In this document: positions 35,692 to 44,728 of the stretch, piece after piece
Layout of the letters: the number at the start of each line of letters is the position of its first letter
How positions within the stretch are numbered: position 1 is the stretch's first letter
Assembly: GCA_902776935.1 (NCBI GenBank)
Contig: CACYRS010000004.1
Span: 1-64,000, forward strand
Origin: an uncultured Prevotellaceae bacterium
GTDB taxonomy: Bacteria; Bacteroidota; Bacteroidia; Bacteroidales; Bacteroidaceae
Direction: 5' to 3'
Length of the DNA stretch: 64,000 bases
Position numbers and translations under genes: made by a program
Notes under the pieces: generated by a model
Told to the model about the DNA's origin: nothing
The model's input: only the letters and a program-made list of their open reading frames with translations
The model's database searches: none

Positions 35692-36702
35692 ATGGTTATA
35701 AGATATAATAAGGTAGTATTAGTAGTATTCTCTTTACTCTTATTCTCCTGTGGCAATCTGAAGAAACAGACGGCAACAGAAGCTGCTATGCAACCAATAG
35801 GCCCTGTGTTTAGTGCCGATAGTGCCTATGCTTTCTGTGCAGAGCAGTGTAACTTCGGACCTCGTACGATGAATAGTAAGGCTCATGATGATTGTGAGCA
35901 GTGGATAATCAGTAAGTTCCAACAGTATGGTATGAGTGTCATCCCTCAGAAGACTCTTCTCAAGGGCTATGACGGCACCATGCTTAAAAGCACTAATATC
36001 ATTGCCAGTTATAAGCCGGAGCTCGCATCGCGTATCTTGCTCTGTGCACACTGGGATAGTCGCCCCTGGGCAGATAACGACCCTGATGAGGCAAATTGGC
36101 ACAAGCCTGTGATGGCAGCAAACGATGGTGCCTCTGGTGTGGCTGTGATGTTAGAGGTTGCACGTCAGATAGATGTATGTACTAAACAGAATCCGGACAC
36201 ATTGGCTTTAGGCGTCGACTTTATCTGTTTCGATGCAGAAGACTATGGCTATCCTCAATGGGAGACAGTCAATGATCCTGGCGATACATTCGCTCTTGGG
36301 GCACAGTATTGGTCAGCCAATCTCCATAAGGATGGCTATACAGCCCGTTTCGGTATCCTTCTCGATATGGTTGGTGGTCAGGGGGCGCATTTCTATCAGG
36401 AGTATATGTCTAAGCAGTATGCCGGCTCTGTTGTCGACAAGGTGTGGAAGGCTGCTTCAGTGGTAGGCTATGGCAGTTTCTTCCCGATGAAGGATGGTGT
36501 AGGCATTACCGATGACCATATCCCTGTCAACACCGTTGCCAAGATTCCGTGTGTCGATGTTATTCCATATTACCCCGACTGTGAACAGAGCAGCTTCGGT
36601 CCTACCTGGCATACTGTGAATGATGATATGGCACATATAGACCGCACAACTCTTCAGGCTGTGGGACAGACTGTAATCCAAGTGCTGTTCTTAGAAAAGT
36701 AA
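35692..36702 (+). CDS. Glutaminyl-peptide cyclotransferase (M28 family), lipoprotein
   Basis: 336 residues. The N-terminal signal ends LLFSCG (lipobox). M28-type zinc ligands are visible: His-Trp-Asp in AHWDSRPWAD, Asp in ANDGASGV, CFDAEDYG, and a late His in FGPTWHTVNDDMAHI. This fits the type II glutaminyl cyclase branch that turns N-terminal Gln into pyroglutamate; an aminopeptidase is the alternative. Bacteroidetes exported proteins often expose Gln after signal cleavage, and several in this window do. The end lies 1 nt from the convergent DUF4294-like gene. Confidence 0.88.
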   Translation: MVIRYNKVVLVVFSLLLFSCGNLKKQTATEAAMQPIGPVFSADSAYAFCAEQCNFGPRTMNSKAHDDCEQWIISKFQQYGMSVIPQKTLLKGYDGTMLKSTNIIASYKPELASRILLCAHWDSRPWADNDPDEANWHKPVMAANDGASGVAVMLEVARQIDVCTKQNPDTLALGVDFICFDAEDYGYPQWETVNDPGDTFALGAQYWSANLHKDGYTARFGILLDMVGGQGAHFYQEYMSKQYAGSVVDKVWKAASVVGYGSFFPMKDGVGITDDHIPVNTVAKIPCVDVIPYYPDCEQSSFGPTWHTVNDDMAHIDRTTLQAVGQTVIQVLFLEK

Positions 36703-36703
36703 T

Positions 36704-37369
36704 TCAGATTTGTCCAGACTCGACCATCAGTACCACCCGTTCTGTAAGACGATCCACACCCTCGGGATCGTAGCCTTTCTTCAGACTGGCTCCGAATGAC
36801 CAGGCGAAGATCTGCCAGAATCCTGCACGGAAAGGACCCATGAAAGCCTGGATCATCTCGTATGATGAAGAGTGACACTCGCGGTCGATAAGTTTTATAA
36901 GGAGCTTACCTTGTGAATAGGTAAGCTTTTTCATTTTGGGTTTGTACGTCTTGAAGATCTCACTCTCTACCTTCTTCATGTGGGCATCCTTCTCTTCCTT
37001 GGTGGGTATAGTCTCAAGGATCTCTGTCGTTTCGTAAAGCAATTGTTTGGCTTCCTTGGCTATAGGTAGCACTTTCTTTACGTTGGTTACAAGACGCATA
37101 TAGCTCTTGGCTTGCTTCTTATTCTTAAAGGTTATCTGTGGGTAAACGTACACATTGTTCATCTCCATGTACTGTATGCTGTCACCCTCGTGTAGCACTT
37201 TGCCCACCTTTACTGTAGGAACGAATGATGGAGAGTCCATCTCTGCCAGGACTTGATCTGAGGTCAATGGCTGGTCTTGGGCATAGGCAGTGAATAACGG
37301 ATACTGAATAGTGAATAGTGTTATCACCATTCTTATCATCCAAAGCGTATATGGGCATTCCTTTATCAT
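36704..37369 (-). CDS. DUF4294-like exported protein
   Basis: About 221 residues from the ATG at 37369. An alternative in-frame ATG at 37339 would give a more classical signal peptide and a normal leader length. The signal ends FTAYA before Gln. The mature part has PTVKVGKVLHEGDSIQYMEMNNVYVYP, a helical stretch and YSQGKLLIKLIDRECHSSSYEMI, which I associate with DUF4294, a Bacteroidetes family without assigned function. It is monocistronic and convergent with the cyclase gene. Confidence 0.78.
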   Translation of the reverse strand: MIKECPYTLWMIRMVITLFTIQYPLFTAYAQDQPLTSDQVLAEMDSPSFVPTVKVGKVLHEGDSIQYMEMNNVYVYPQITFKNKKQAKSYMRLVTNVKKVLPIAKEAKQLLYETTEILETIPTKEEKDAHMKKVESEIFKTYKPKMKKLTYSQGKLLIKLIDRECHSSSYEMIQAFMGPFRAGFWQIFAWSFGASLKKGYDPEGVDRLTERVVLMVESGQI

Positions 37370-37377
37370 CACGGATG

Positions 37378-37385
37378 CAAAAGTA
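37378..37385 (-). promoter_or_regulatory. -7 element for DUF4294-like gene
   Basis: TACTTTTG on the minus strand. It ends 8 nt before the ATG at 37369 and 38 nt before the alternative ATG at 37339. Confidence 0.55.
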
Positions 37386-37449
37386 CGCAGTTTTTCTGAA
37401 TAGGCGATAAAAAAAGTATCCTTTTTGCATTTATTTTAGAAAAAAATAC

Positions 37450-37457
37450 TATCTTTG
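37450..37457 (+). promoter_or_regulatory. -7 element for HHH-barrel gene
   Basis: TATCTTTG, 26 nt before the ATG. A TTTG lies 22 bp upstream of it (37424-37427). Confidence 0.65.
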
Positions 37458-37483
37458 CAACGTGAAACTTAAATTTTTGTACA

Positions 37484-39445
37484 ATGAAAGCGCAAATAGT
37501 ATTCGTATTTTGGGCTATGTCTCTCAGTCTGAATGCCCAGAGTGATTATCAGTGGGAGAAGTATCTCAACGAGGTGATGAGTGCAGAGGATATGGAGTCT
37601 GCCGAGTGGGAGGACAGTTACGAGATGCTGTGTGAACTGGCTCAGCATCCGTTGGATTTGAATCATGCCACACGGGAAGATCTGGAACAGTTACCTTTCC
37701 TCTCAGCCCAACAGGTGGAGGAGATAATGGAGTATATTTATCGTTATGGTCCTATGAAGTCTTTGGCAGAACTGCAGATGATCCGTTCGCTCGATTATGA
37801 CAGGAGACGATTGCTTTGCTGTCTTGTCTTTATTGATGAAGATGCAAAGGAAAAAGAACAAAGGCAATATGGACGAAGTGAGCTATTGGCAACAGTCCGT
37901 GTGCCCTTTTATGAACGAAAAGGTGATGAGGCAGGTTATCTTGGATATCCATATCGGCACTGGGTGAAATATCAGTTTACTTATGGTAATCGTCTGAAGG
38001 CAGGCATCGTGGGAGCCCAGGATGCAGGAGAGCCATTCTTCGCCAATAAGAACCATAAGGGATATGATTTCTATTCTGCTTATCTCCAGTTAAACCGTCT
38101 TGGAAGGATAGAAAATCTCGTCGTAGGCAAGTATCGTGCATCATTGGGTATGGGACTGATTATCAATAATAGCTTTGCTCTCGGAAAATTATCAGCCCTT
38201 CAGAATCTGGGACGCTCTACCACCACTCTCAGACCTCATTCTTCACGATCAGCTGCTGACTATCTTAATGGAGTGGGCGCTACCATCAACATTGCTAAAG
38301 GTCTTTCTGCTACAGCATTCTTTTCCTATCGCAATCAGGATGCAACCCTTAAGGATGATGGAACGGTGTCTTCAATAATCACTTCTGGCTATCATCGCAC
38401 AGAGACAGAAATATCAAAGAAAAATAATCTAAAGAATACCACCATTGGTGGAAGCATAAGATATCAGAATCATGGTCTGCATGGGGCATTGAATATTGTG
38501 GGCACTCACCTTAATCGCGAGTTAAATCCTAATACCAACATACTCTATCGCAAATACTACCCCCAGGGCTATGATTTTCTTAACTTTAGTTCTGATTACG
38601 GATATGTACATCCTCGTTTCTCTTTCAATGGGGAGACGGCTATCAATAAAGATGGTGCCTTTGCATCAGTCAACAGCCTTAGTCTTAGGCTTAATGGCGA
38701 AATGAGCATGATGGCCCTCCATCGTTTCTACTCTTATCGCTATACATCTCTCTATTCGCGATGTTTCAGCGATGGGGGCAGGATTCAGAATGAGAATGGC
38801 ATATATCTCGGAGCATCGTGGAAACCTTCACCAAGATGGAATATATCTGTCTATACTGATTACGCATATTTCCCTTATCCACGCTATCAGGTTTCCCAAC
38901 CATCCCATTCGTGGGATAATCTCCTACAGGCGACTTATACCAGTAATAAATGGACTCTCTCTGGGAGATATCGCTTTCGTATCCGTCAGAAGGATAATAA
39001 TGAGAACCTGATTAACCTGAATGAACATCGAGGACGTATTACTGCAGTATCTGAAGGCAGGATTCTCAGTCGCACTCAGTTGGATTTCAGTATGATTACC
39101 TCCGCTGACCGGCATAGGGGCTATATGCTTAGCGAGACATTAGGATTCACATATCGATGGTTGCGACTTCATGCGGGATTCGGCTATTTTCACACAGATG
39201 ACTATGACAGTAGGATATACCTCTACGAACAGGGGCCGCTTTATAACTATAGTTTAAGCCAATACTATGGTCAGGGCATCCGATATTGGATGATGGGACG
39301 TGCAAATATTGGAAAGCGTCTGATGCTTACGGCAAAAATAGGTACAACAAACTATTTCGACCGATCGGAGATAGGCACAAGCTATCAGCAGGTCAAAGCC
39401 TCTTCACTTACAGATCTGGATCTCCAGCTTCGTTGGAAGTTCTAA
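37484..39445 (+). CDS. Helix-hairpin-helix protein with outer-membrane beta-barrel
   Basis: 653 residues. The signal peptide ends LSLNA before Gln. Residues ~55-125 are a ComEA-like helix-hairpin-helix pair (LDLNHATREDLEQLPFL; YRYGPMKSLAELQMIRSLD). The remaining ~500 residues alternate aromatic and polar residues in amphipathic strands and end in a terminal Phe (LQLRWKF), consistent with a 16-20 strand outer-membrane barrel. ComEA-type HHH domains bind double-stranded DNA, so a role in DNA contact or uptake at the outer membrane is possible, but this is inference. The end overlaps the convergent GT4 gene by 4 nt. Confidence 0.82.
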   Translation: MKAQIVFVFWAMSLSLNAQSDYQWEKYLNEVMSAEDMESAEWEDSYEMLCELAQHPLDLNHATREDLEQLPFLSAQQVEEIMEYIYRYGPMKSLAELQMIRSLDYDRRRLLCCLVFIDEDAKEKEQRQYGRSELLATVRVPFYERKGDEAGYLGYPYRHWVKYQFTYGNRLKAGIVGAQDAGEPFFANKNHKGYDFYSAYLQLNRLGRIENLVVGKYRASLGMGLIINNSFALGKLSALQNLGRSTTTLRPHSSRSAADYLNGVGATINIAKGLSATAFFSYRNQDATLKDDGTVSSIITSGYHRTETEISKKNNLKNTTIGGSIRYQNHGLHGALNIVGTHLNRELNPNTNILYRKYYPQGYDFLNFSSDYGYVHPRFSFNGETAINKDGAFASVNSLSLRLNGEMSMMALHRFYSYRYTSLYSRCFSDGGRIQNENGIYLGASWKPSPRWNISVYTDYAYFPYPRYQVSQPSHSWDNLLQATYTSNKWTLSGRYRFRIRQKDNNENLINLNEHRGRITAVSEGRILSRTQLDFSMITSADRHRGYMLSETLGFTYRWLRLHAGFGYFHTDDYDSRIYLYEQGPLYNYSLSQYYGQGIRYWMMGRANIGKRLMLTAKIGTTNYFDRSEIGTSYQQVKASSLTDLDLQLRWKF

Positions 39446-40560
39446 ATGAGGCGATTATATAAATCAACAATCTGTGAAGCTACATCACGTCCCTCAAAAC
39501 GTCGAATGTACTCCTGACTGCGCTCTATACGTTGCTGACGGCCTTCTGCACCTCTAAGGGTCATCGTAATAGCATTCGCCATAGCCCTCTCATCGTCTGG
39601 GTCTACATAAATAGAACTTGGTCCTCCTGCCTCTTCCAGACATGAACCAGTACATGCTACTACTGGTAGTCCACTGCTTATTGCCTCAATGATGGGGATT
39701 CCAAAACCCTCATAGACAGAAGGATACACAAAACTCTCTGCTCCTGCATAGATTGCTGGCAATAGGTCGTTGCTTACTCCGTGAAGTATATGTACTCTAT
39801 GTTCAAGCTGATGGCTCCTGACATATTCCGATACCTTATCAGTATACTTGGTATGTCGCCCGACAATCACGAGATGTAGCTCCTCTGGCAGATAGTGCAT
39901 CGCCTTTACAGCCAAAAGAACATTCTTCCTTGCCTCTATAGACCCAACGTTAAGGATATACCTTTCAGGAAGCGAAGAGCTTTCCTTGTCATATACCTGT
40001 CGTCTGAAACTGGGTGAATAACTCTGATACACAACAGATATCTCGCTGTCTTCGATGTTGCCGAACTCAATAATATCCCGCTTTGTACATTCGCTTATGG
40101 CGATGATATGATCTGCTTCACGTATGGTCTGAAAAAACTTCCATGCGTAGATCTTGGTGTCTATCCAATTATAAAACTCGGGATGACGCAAAAATATCAG
40201 GTCGTGTATAGTAACAATGCTCCTGACACCACTCCTGCTGATGCCGAAAGGCAACTCTCCCGACAGTCCGTGATATATCTGAACTCCATCCTTCACCAGG
40301 TCTTTGACTATCCCCTTTGATCTCCAGAAGGCTTTCTCAAAAGGAATACCGGAACGCTCGGGATAGCAGAATTGCAGATTGTCTCTCGTAACAATCTGTC
40401 CTCGCAGGTCATTGCGGCCTTTATCTGGAGCATAGAGACGAAGATTAAGCGAACTGTTGGCAGAAAGGTCATTGATGAGTGTTCTGCCGTAACTGCCCAG
40501 TCCTGTACCGTTCTTTACGATACGTTTGGCGTCATATCCTATGGTGAGTCGTCTGTTCAT
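39442..40560 (-). CDS. Glycosyltransferase family 4
   Basis: 372 residues of GT-B fold. The N-terminal part has GLGSYGRTLINDL; the C-terminal donor domain has YILNVGSIEARKNVLLAV and the GT4 signature FVYPSVYEGFGIPIIEAISSG with its EX7E-like spacing. It probably transfers a hexose from a nucleotide sugar to a lipid-linked glycan at the inner face of the membrane. The start overlaps the gtrA stop (ATGA), so the two are coupled. Confidence 0.9.
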   Translation of the reverse strand: MNRRLTIGYDAKRIVKNGTGLGSYGRTLINDLSANSSLNLRLYAPDKGRNDLRGQIVTRDNLQFCYPERSGIPFEKAFWRSKGIVKDLVKDGVQIYHGLSGELPFGISRSGVRSIVTIHDLIFLRHPEFYNWIDTKIYAWKFFQTIREADHIIAISECTKRDIIEFGNIEDSEISVVYQSYSPSFRRQVYDKESSSLPERYILNVGSIEARKNVLLAVKAMHYLPEELHLVIVGRHTKYTDKVSEYVRSHQLEHRVHILHGVSNDLLPAIYAGAESFVYPSVYEGFGIPIIEAISSGLPVVACTGSCLEEAGGPSSIYVDPDDERAMANAITMTLRGAEGRQQRIERSQEYIRRFEGRDVASQIVDLYNRLI

Positions 40561-40940
40561 TTCTTATTCAGATGCTTGAAAACGAATCTTACTAATATGA
40601 AGTTGGTGGGAACTGCTATTAAGAGTACCGCGATAGGTGCCAACTCACGGCTTAGTCCTAACCAGAGGAAGAAGTTGAAGAGCACCATGTGTAACAGGTA
40701 GTTTGTCAGATGCGCTGCTCCGAATCCCAGACCGTTCTTCGCAGATGTCTTTTCCTTGAAAGTGAAGTGTGCAGAGAGATAGTAGTTCATCAGGAAACTG
40801 AGAACGTATCCGATGGTATATGCCACATTGACATTTATCCAATGCTGTAGAATCCAGTATATGGCATAATGGACACCTGCTGCCAAGGTCCCTACGATAC
40901 CAAAGCGTATAATCTCTCCGAATGTCTCTTTTTTGTTCAT
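40557..40940 (-). CDS. GtrA family membrane protein
   Basis: 127 residues from the ATG at 40940; the frame extends further upstream only across the promoter. Four membrane helices with FGIVGTLAAGVHYAIYW at the start and NYYLSAHFTFKEKT before helix 3, as in GtrA/DPMS flippase-like proteins. GtrA proteins help translocate polyprenyl-linked sugars for periplasmic transfer, which would suit the GT-C enzymes in the neighbouring operon. Confidence 0.88.
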   Translation of the reverse strand: MNKKETFGEIIRFGIVGTLAAGVHYAIYWILQHWINVNVAYTIGYVLSFLMNYYLSAHFTFKEKTSAKNGLGFGAAHLTNYLLHMVLFNFFLWLGLSRELAPIAVLLIAVPTNFILVRFVFKHLNKK

Positions 40941-40959
40941 ATTTTGAAAAAATATGGTG

Positions 40960-40967
40960 CAAAGATA
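40960..40967 (-). promoter_or_regulatory. -7 element for gtrA-GT4 operon
   Basis: TATCTTTG on the minus strand, 19 nt before the ATG at 40940. Confidence 0.7.
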
Positions 40968-41010
40968 CAAAAATCTCTTAACTATTAATCCTTTATTCTC
41001 AATTATTTTG

Positions 41011-41018
41011 TACCTTTG
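41011..41018 (+). promoter_or_regulatory. -7 element for HisC-like/LicC-like operon
   Basis: TACCTTTG, 19 nt before the ATG at 41038, in a divergent 97-bp gap. Confidence 0.7.
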
Positions 41019-41037
41019 CACCCAAATTATACATTAT

Positions 41038-42081
41038 ATGGAACAGAAAATGAATTTCCTCGATAGAAACGAGTTTAATTTTGAACCTAGTCAGAAGGTC
41101 GTTGACGCGATAAAGAACTTTGATCCGAAGACCCTTTGCTTCTATACCCGTATTTACGATCAGGGTAAGAAAAGTGTTATATCAGTACGTCTCAGTGAGA
41201 TTTATGGTGTGCCTGAGGAACAGGTACTCCTGGCGTATGGTGGTGAAGACATTCTGAAGAATGCCATCCACTATTATCTGATGAAGGGTGACAACAAGAA
41301 GATCCTTATCCCGGAGTTCTCATGGTGGTATTACAATAAGGTAGCCAGCGAGTGCTATGGCACCTTCGAGATGTATCCCCTCTATGAGAAAGATGACACC
41401 TTTGCCTACGATGTAGATGAGGTTATCGAGTACACAAACCGTATTCATCCCCGCATGCTTCTTCTGGCATCGCCCAACAATCCTACCGGCAACAGCCTGA
41501 CAAGCGAAGAGATAGGCCGTATCATGGAGAACATCCCTGATGATACCATGGTACTTGTAGATGAGGCTTATGCCAGCTTCATCACCAGCGATACCGACTA
41601 TATCGCTCCATTGGTAAACAAGTATCGCAACCTGATTATCTCACGTACACTTTCTAAGTTCTACGGTCTGCCAGGCCTGCGCTGTGGTTTCGGATTCATT
41701 GGTCAGGGACATACACATTTCATCAGCTATATCAACAAGTACTTAGGCTACAACCGCTTCTCAGAGGCTGTGGCTCTTGCTGCCCTCGAGAGTGATGACC
41801 ACTATCGTCGTGTAGCCGATGATATGGAGTGGGGGCGTCAACTCTTCAAGAAGGAACTTGGCGACAAACCAGGATTCAAGGTTTATAAGTCTGTTGCCAA
41901 TTTCATCCTCATCAAGTATCCTGTTGAGATTAAGGAGGCATTACAGAAAGCCCTTGCCGACCAGAACTACAAGATCAAGTTCATGTCAGATAAGGGTCTG
42001 GAGTCATGTCTGCGTATTACCCTTGGTCGCAAGGAACAGACACAGACCGTAGTGGATACCATATTGAAGGTTCTGGGATGA
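41038..42081 (+). CDS. HisC/CobD-like PLP-dependent aminotransferase or decarboxylase
   Basis: 347 residues from the ATG at 41038. Fold type I PLP enzyme: LLASPNNPTGNSLT (Asn for the PLP phenol), MVLVDEAYASF (Asp for the pyridine N), SRTLSKFYGLPGLRCGF (Schiff-base Lys and Arg) and a C-terminal LRITLG substrate Arg. It resembles histidinol-phosphate aminotransferase, but HisC would be expected with his genes. Here it is fused by an ATGA overlap to a LicC/PntC-like cytidylyltransferase in a glycan locus. HisC-like enzymes also decarboxylate phosphoserine or phosphothreonine (CobD-type), which would yield a phosphoamino-alcohol for that enzyme. Exact reaction unresolved. Confidence 0.85.
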   Translation: MEQKMNFLDRNEFNFEPSQKVVDAIKNFDPKTLCFYTRIYDQGKKSVISVRLSEIYGVPEEQVLLAYGGEDILKNAIHYYLMKGDNKKILIPEFSWWYYNKVASECYGTFEMYPLYEKDDTFAYDVDEVIEYTNRIHPRMLLLASPNNPTGNSLTSEEIGRIMENIPDDTMVLVDEAYASFITSDTDYIAPLVNKYRNLIISRTLSKFYGLPGLRCGFGFIGQGHTHFISYINKYLGYNRFSEAVALAALESDDHYRRVADDMEWGRQLFKKELGDKPGFKVYKSVANFILIKYPVEIKEALQKALADQNYKIKFMSDKGLESCLRITLGRKEQTQTVVDTILKVLG

Positions 42082-42794
42082 TAGGAGTAATACTTGCTGC
42101 CGGAATGGCGAAGAGGCTCCGACCTCTTACAGACACCAAGCCCAAGTGTCTGCTTGAAGTTGGGGGCGAGACCCTGCTTCAACGCACCGTCGATGCAATG
42201 TCCTCTGCCGGTATCACCGATTTTCTCGTGGTCACAGGCTATCGCGCCAATATGATCCGTGATTTCCTGGGAAGTTCAAGGATATCCTATATCGATAATC
42301 CCGATTACGTGCATAATAATAATATCTTCTCCCTCTGGCTTGCCATGCAGGAGCTTCATGGCCAGGAGGTGCTGCTTATGGATAGCGATATCCTCTGCGA
42401 TCCTGAGGCTGTCCGTCGTGTGGCTCGTCAGGAGTGCTCAGCCCTCGCCATGCAGCGCCATGAACTGGGTGAGGAGGAGATGAAGATTGTTGTCGATGCC
42501 GACTTCAATATCACGGAGATCAGCAAGACCTGTCGTGTAGAGGATGCCGTAGGAGAGTCTGTAGGCATCGAGAAGATGACTTCTGAATACACAGAGGCCA
42601 TCTATCAGGAACTCCGCAAGATGATTCTCGACGAAGGACTCATAGATATTTTCTATGAGCGTGCCTTCGAGCGGCTTATCCCCCAAGGACATACTTTCAA
42701 GGTTGTGGATACCACAGACCTCTTCTCTTACGAGCTCGACACGCCTGAGGACTTTAAGAAAGCAACAGAATCGATGCCGCAGGAACTCGTATGA
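42078..42794 (+). CDS. LicC/PntC-like nucleotidyltransferase
   Basis: 238 residues from the ATG at 42078, overlapping the previous stop (ATGA). Nucleotidyltransferase fold with LAAGMAKRLRPLTDTKPKCL at the N-terminus, VVTGYRANMI, and the HNNNIFSLWLAMQEL segment characteristic of phosphocholine, phosphoethanolamine and 2-aminoethylphosphonate cytidylyltransferases, then LLMDSDILCD for metal binding. It most likely activates a small phospho- or phosphono-alcohol as the CDP derivative for glycan decoration. A sugar-phosphate nucleotidyltransferase role is less likely, given the NNxxSLWLA motif. The next gene overlaps its last 4 nt. Confidence 0.85.
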   Translation: MIGVILAAGMAKRLRPLTDTKPKCLLEVGGETLLQRTVDAMSSAGITDFLVVTGYRANMIRDFLGSSRISYIDNPDYVHNNNIFSLWLAMQELHGQEVLLMDSDILCDPEAVRRVARQECSALAMQRHELGEEEMKIVVDADFNITEISKTCRVEDAVGESVGIEKMTSEYTEAIYQELRKMILDEGLIDIFYERAFERLIPQGHTFKVVDTTDLFSYELDTPEDFKKATESMPQELV

Positions 42795-44701
42795 GGAGGA
42801 TAGCTGATGCCCTGAAGCGCTTCTTTACAAATCCCACATGTGTATTCTGTCTTGGATTGGCGGTAGTTCTTACGGCTACTACCATTGAGATACTTCGAGG
42901 GCGCGCTACCAATTTCTACGATTACTATGATGCCACCAATATGTTCTGGGCTGGTATCAGTCCATATAGCCTGGAGTTTATAGAGGCTCACAGCATCTGG
43001 TTCCTTTACACACCGGTATTTACCACCATTTATGCTCCGATATTCCTGTTACCGGAGTGGTTGGGCCCATTTGTGTGGAACGGATTCAACTACTGCATGC
43101 TCTGTCTTGCTATCAAGACTCTTCCCCAGCCGTTGGCTCCTTACCGGATGAAGATATTCCTCTTCTTGTTGTTGCTGATCCTGCAGAGCACATTCTGCTT
43201 TCAGTATAACATGGTGGTGTGCTATATCTTCCTCTTTGCCTTTACGCTTTTGGAAAACGGCAAGCCTTTCTGGGCTACATTGTTGATAATGATATCGGCT
43301 ACAACGAAATACTATGGTGCAATCGAATTAGGCTTATTACTGTGTTATCCAAAGTTCTGGCGTAACATGGGCTATGCGCTTTTCTGGGGAGTAGTGCTTC
43401 TGCTGCTGCCAACCATCAACACGGCATTCGACAATGTGTTCGTGCTTTATAAGGATATGTGGGGTACCTATGAGTCGCATCGCGGTGCATCTGATTATCC
43501 TGGACTCTTTTATGCACGTGGCCTGAAGCCTCTGCTGTTGCCCAATCTCCGTATGGTACAGCTCTCTGTGCTTGCAGTGATAGGGGCTATGTTCTTCTGG
43601 CTCAACAAGCGCTGGAGTGATTTCCGTTTCAGAGTAGAGGCTCTTGCTGTGATGATGGGATATATCATCTTGTTTAGCGACAGTCCTGAGACGCATACTT
43701 ATATTATCGCACTCTCAGGATATATGATGGCTTTCTGGCTTCAGCCACACCGTTCAAGATTTGATTGGATACTCTTCTGGCTGCTCTTTGTCAACTTCTG
43801 TATCCTTCCTGTAGATGCACTCTGTCCTACACCTGTCTACACATTCTTCCATCATAATTTCTGGCTTGATGTTTATTGCATGACAATAGCCTGGATACGT
43901 GTGATATGGTGGGCTGTAAAGCCAAACCGCATACCGTTCCCAAATATGTCTCGTAGTGCAATTATTGTCACTCTGTTGTTGTGTGCTGTCGGCTTACATG
44001 CTCAGGACCGCCATTATCGTATAAATGGTGTAAGATTTACTATGAAGTATGTCGAGGGTGGCACATTCATGATGGGAGCTTCCGACAATGACTCGATTGC
44101 TGAGGCTGACGAGAAACCGGCTCATAAGGTTACATTAGGCGATTTCTATATTGGCGAGACAGAGGTTACCCAGGAAATGTGGAAGGCTGTCATGGGCAAG
44201 AATCCTGCGAAGTTCAAGGGTGAGAACTGGCCGGTAGAGAATGTCTCTTATAAGAAATGCCTGGAGTTTGTAGAGAAGTTGAGTGAGATGACTGGTCGTA
44301 ATTTCCGCCTGCCTACCGAGGCAGAATGGGAGTATGCTGCCAGAGGAGGAAAACATTCTAGGGGCTATCTCTATGCAGGTGCTGATGATGTCGAAAAGGT
44401 GGGCTGGCTGCATAACGACACTCTTTGGGGGCGGCACATGCCTGTGGCATCCAAGCAGCCCAACGAACTTGGGATATACGATATGAGCGGTAGTGTATGG
44501 GAGTGGTGCGATACTCCTTATGAGCCATACTCTGGTGATAAAGGAACGTTTTTCACCCGTCTCATCCGTAGCCGGTTCAAGGTTGTACGCGGAAGCGGTT
44601 TCAGAGGCTATGCCCGATATGCAAGGGTGTCTAACCGCTATTGTAATGCCGTATGGCGCAATGACCATACAATAGGTCTGCGTATTGCAATGCTGTTATG
44701 A
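42791..44701 (+). CDS. Fusion: GT87 membrane glycosyltransferase + SUMF1/FGE-like domain
   Basis: 636 residues in one uninterrupted frame. Residues 1-~385 are a GT-C type membrane protein of the GT87/DUF2029 kind, with FYDYYDATNMFWAGISPY in the first loop and about ten helices. At residue 386 an in-frame Met begins MSRSAIIVTLLLCAVGLHAQ, which looks like a complete type I signal peptide with Gln after the cleavage site. Residues ~405-636 are a SUMF1-type domain: VEGGTFMMGA, FYIGETEVTQEMWKAVMG, LPTEAEWEYAARGG, ELGIYDMSGSVWEWC and TIGLRIA. The SUMF1 part could be made as a fusion, as a cleaved product, or from its own start at 43946. Confidence 0.85.
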   Translation: MRRIADALKRFFTNPTCVFCLGLAVVLTATTIEILRGRATNFYDYYDATNMFWAGISPYSLEFIEAHSIWFLYTPVFTTIYAPIFLLPEWLGPFVWNGFNYCMLCLAIKTLPQPLAPYRMKIFLFLLLLILQSTFCFQYNMVVCYIFLFAFTLLENGKPFWATLLIMISATTKYYGAIELGLLLCYPKFWRNMGYALFWGVVLLLLPTINTAFDNVFVLYKDMWGTYESHRGASDYPGLFYARGLKPLLLPNLRMVQLSVLAVIGAMFFWLNKRWSDFRFRVEALAVMMGYIILFSDSPETHTYIIALSGYMMAFWLQPHRSRFDWILFWLLFVNFCILPVDALCPTPVYTFFHHNFWLDVYCMTIAWIRVIWWAVKPNRIPFPNMSRSAIIVTLLLCAVGLHAQDRHYRINGVRFTMKYVEGGTFMMGASDNDSIAEADEKPAHKVTLGDFYIGETEVTQEMWKAVMGKNPAKFKGENWPVENVSYKKCLEFVEKLSEMTGRNFRLPTEAEWEYAARGGKHSRGYLYAGADDVEKVGWLHNDTLWGRHMPVASKQPNELGIYDMSGSVWEWCDTPYEPYSGDKGTFFTRLIRSRFKVVRGSGFRGYARYARVSNRYCNAVWRNDHTIGLRIAMLL

Positions 44702-44728
44702 AGGAGTTATCATCATTATATAAGATAT

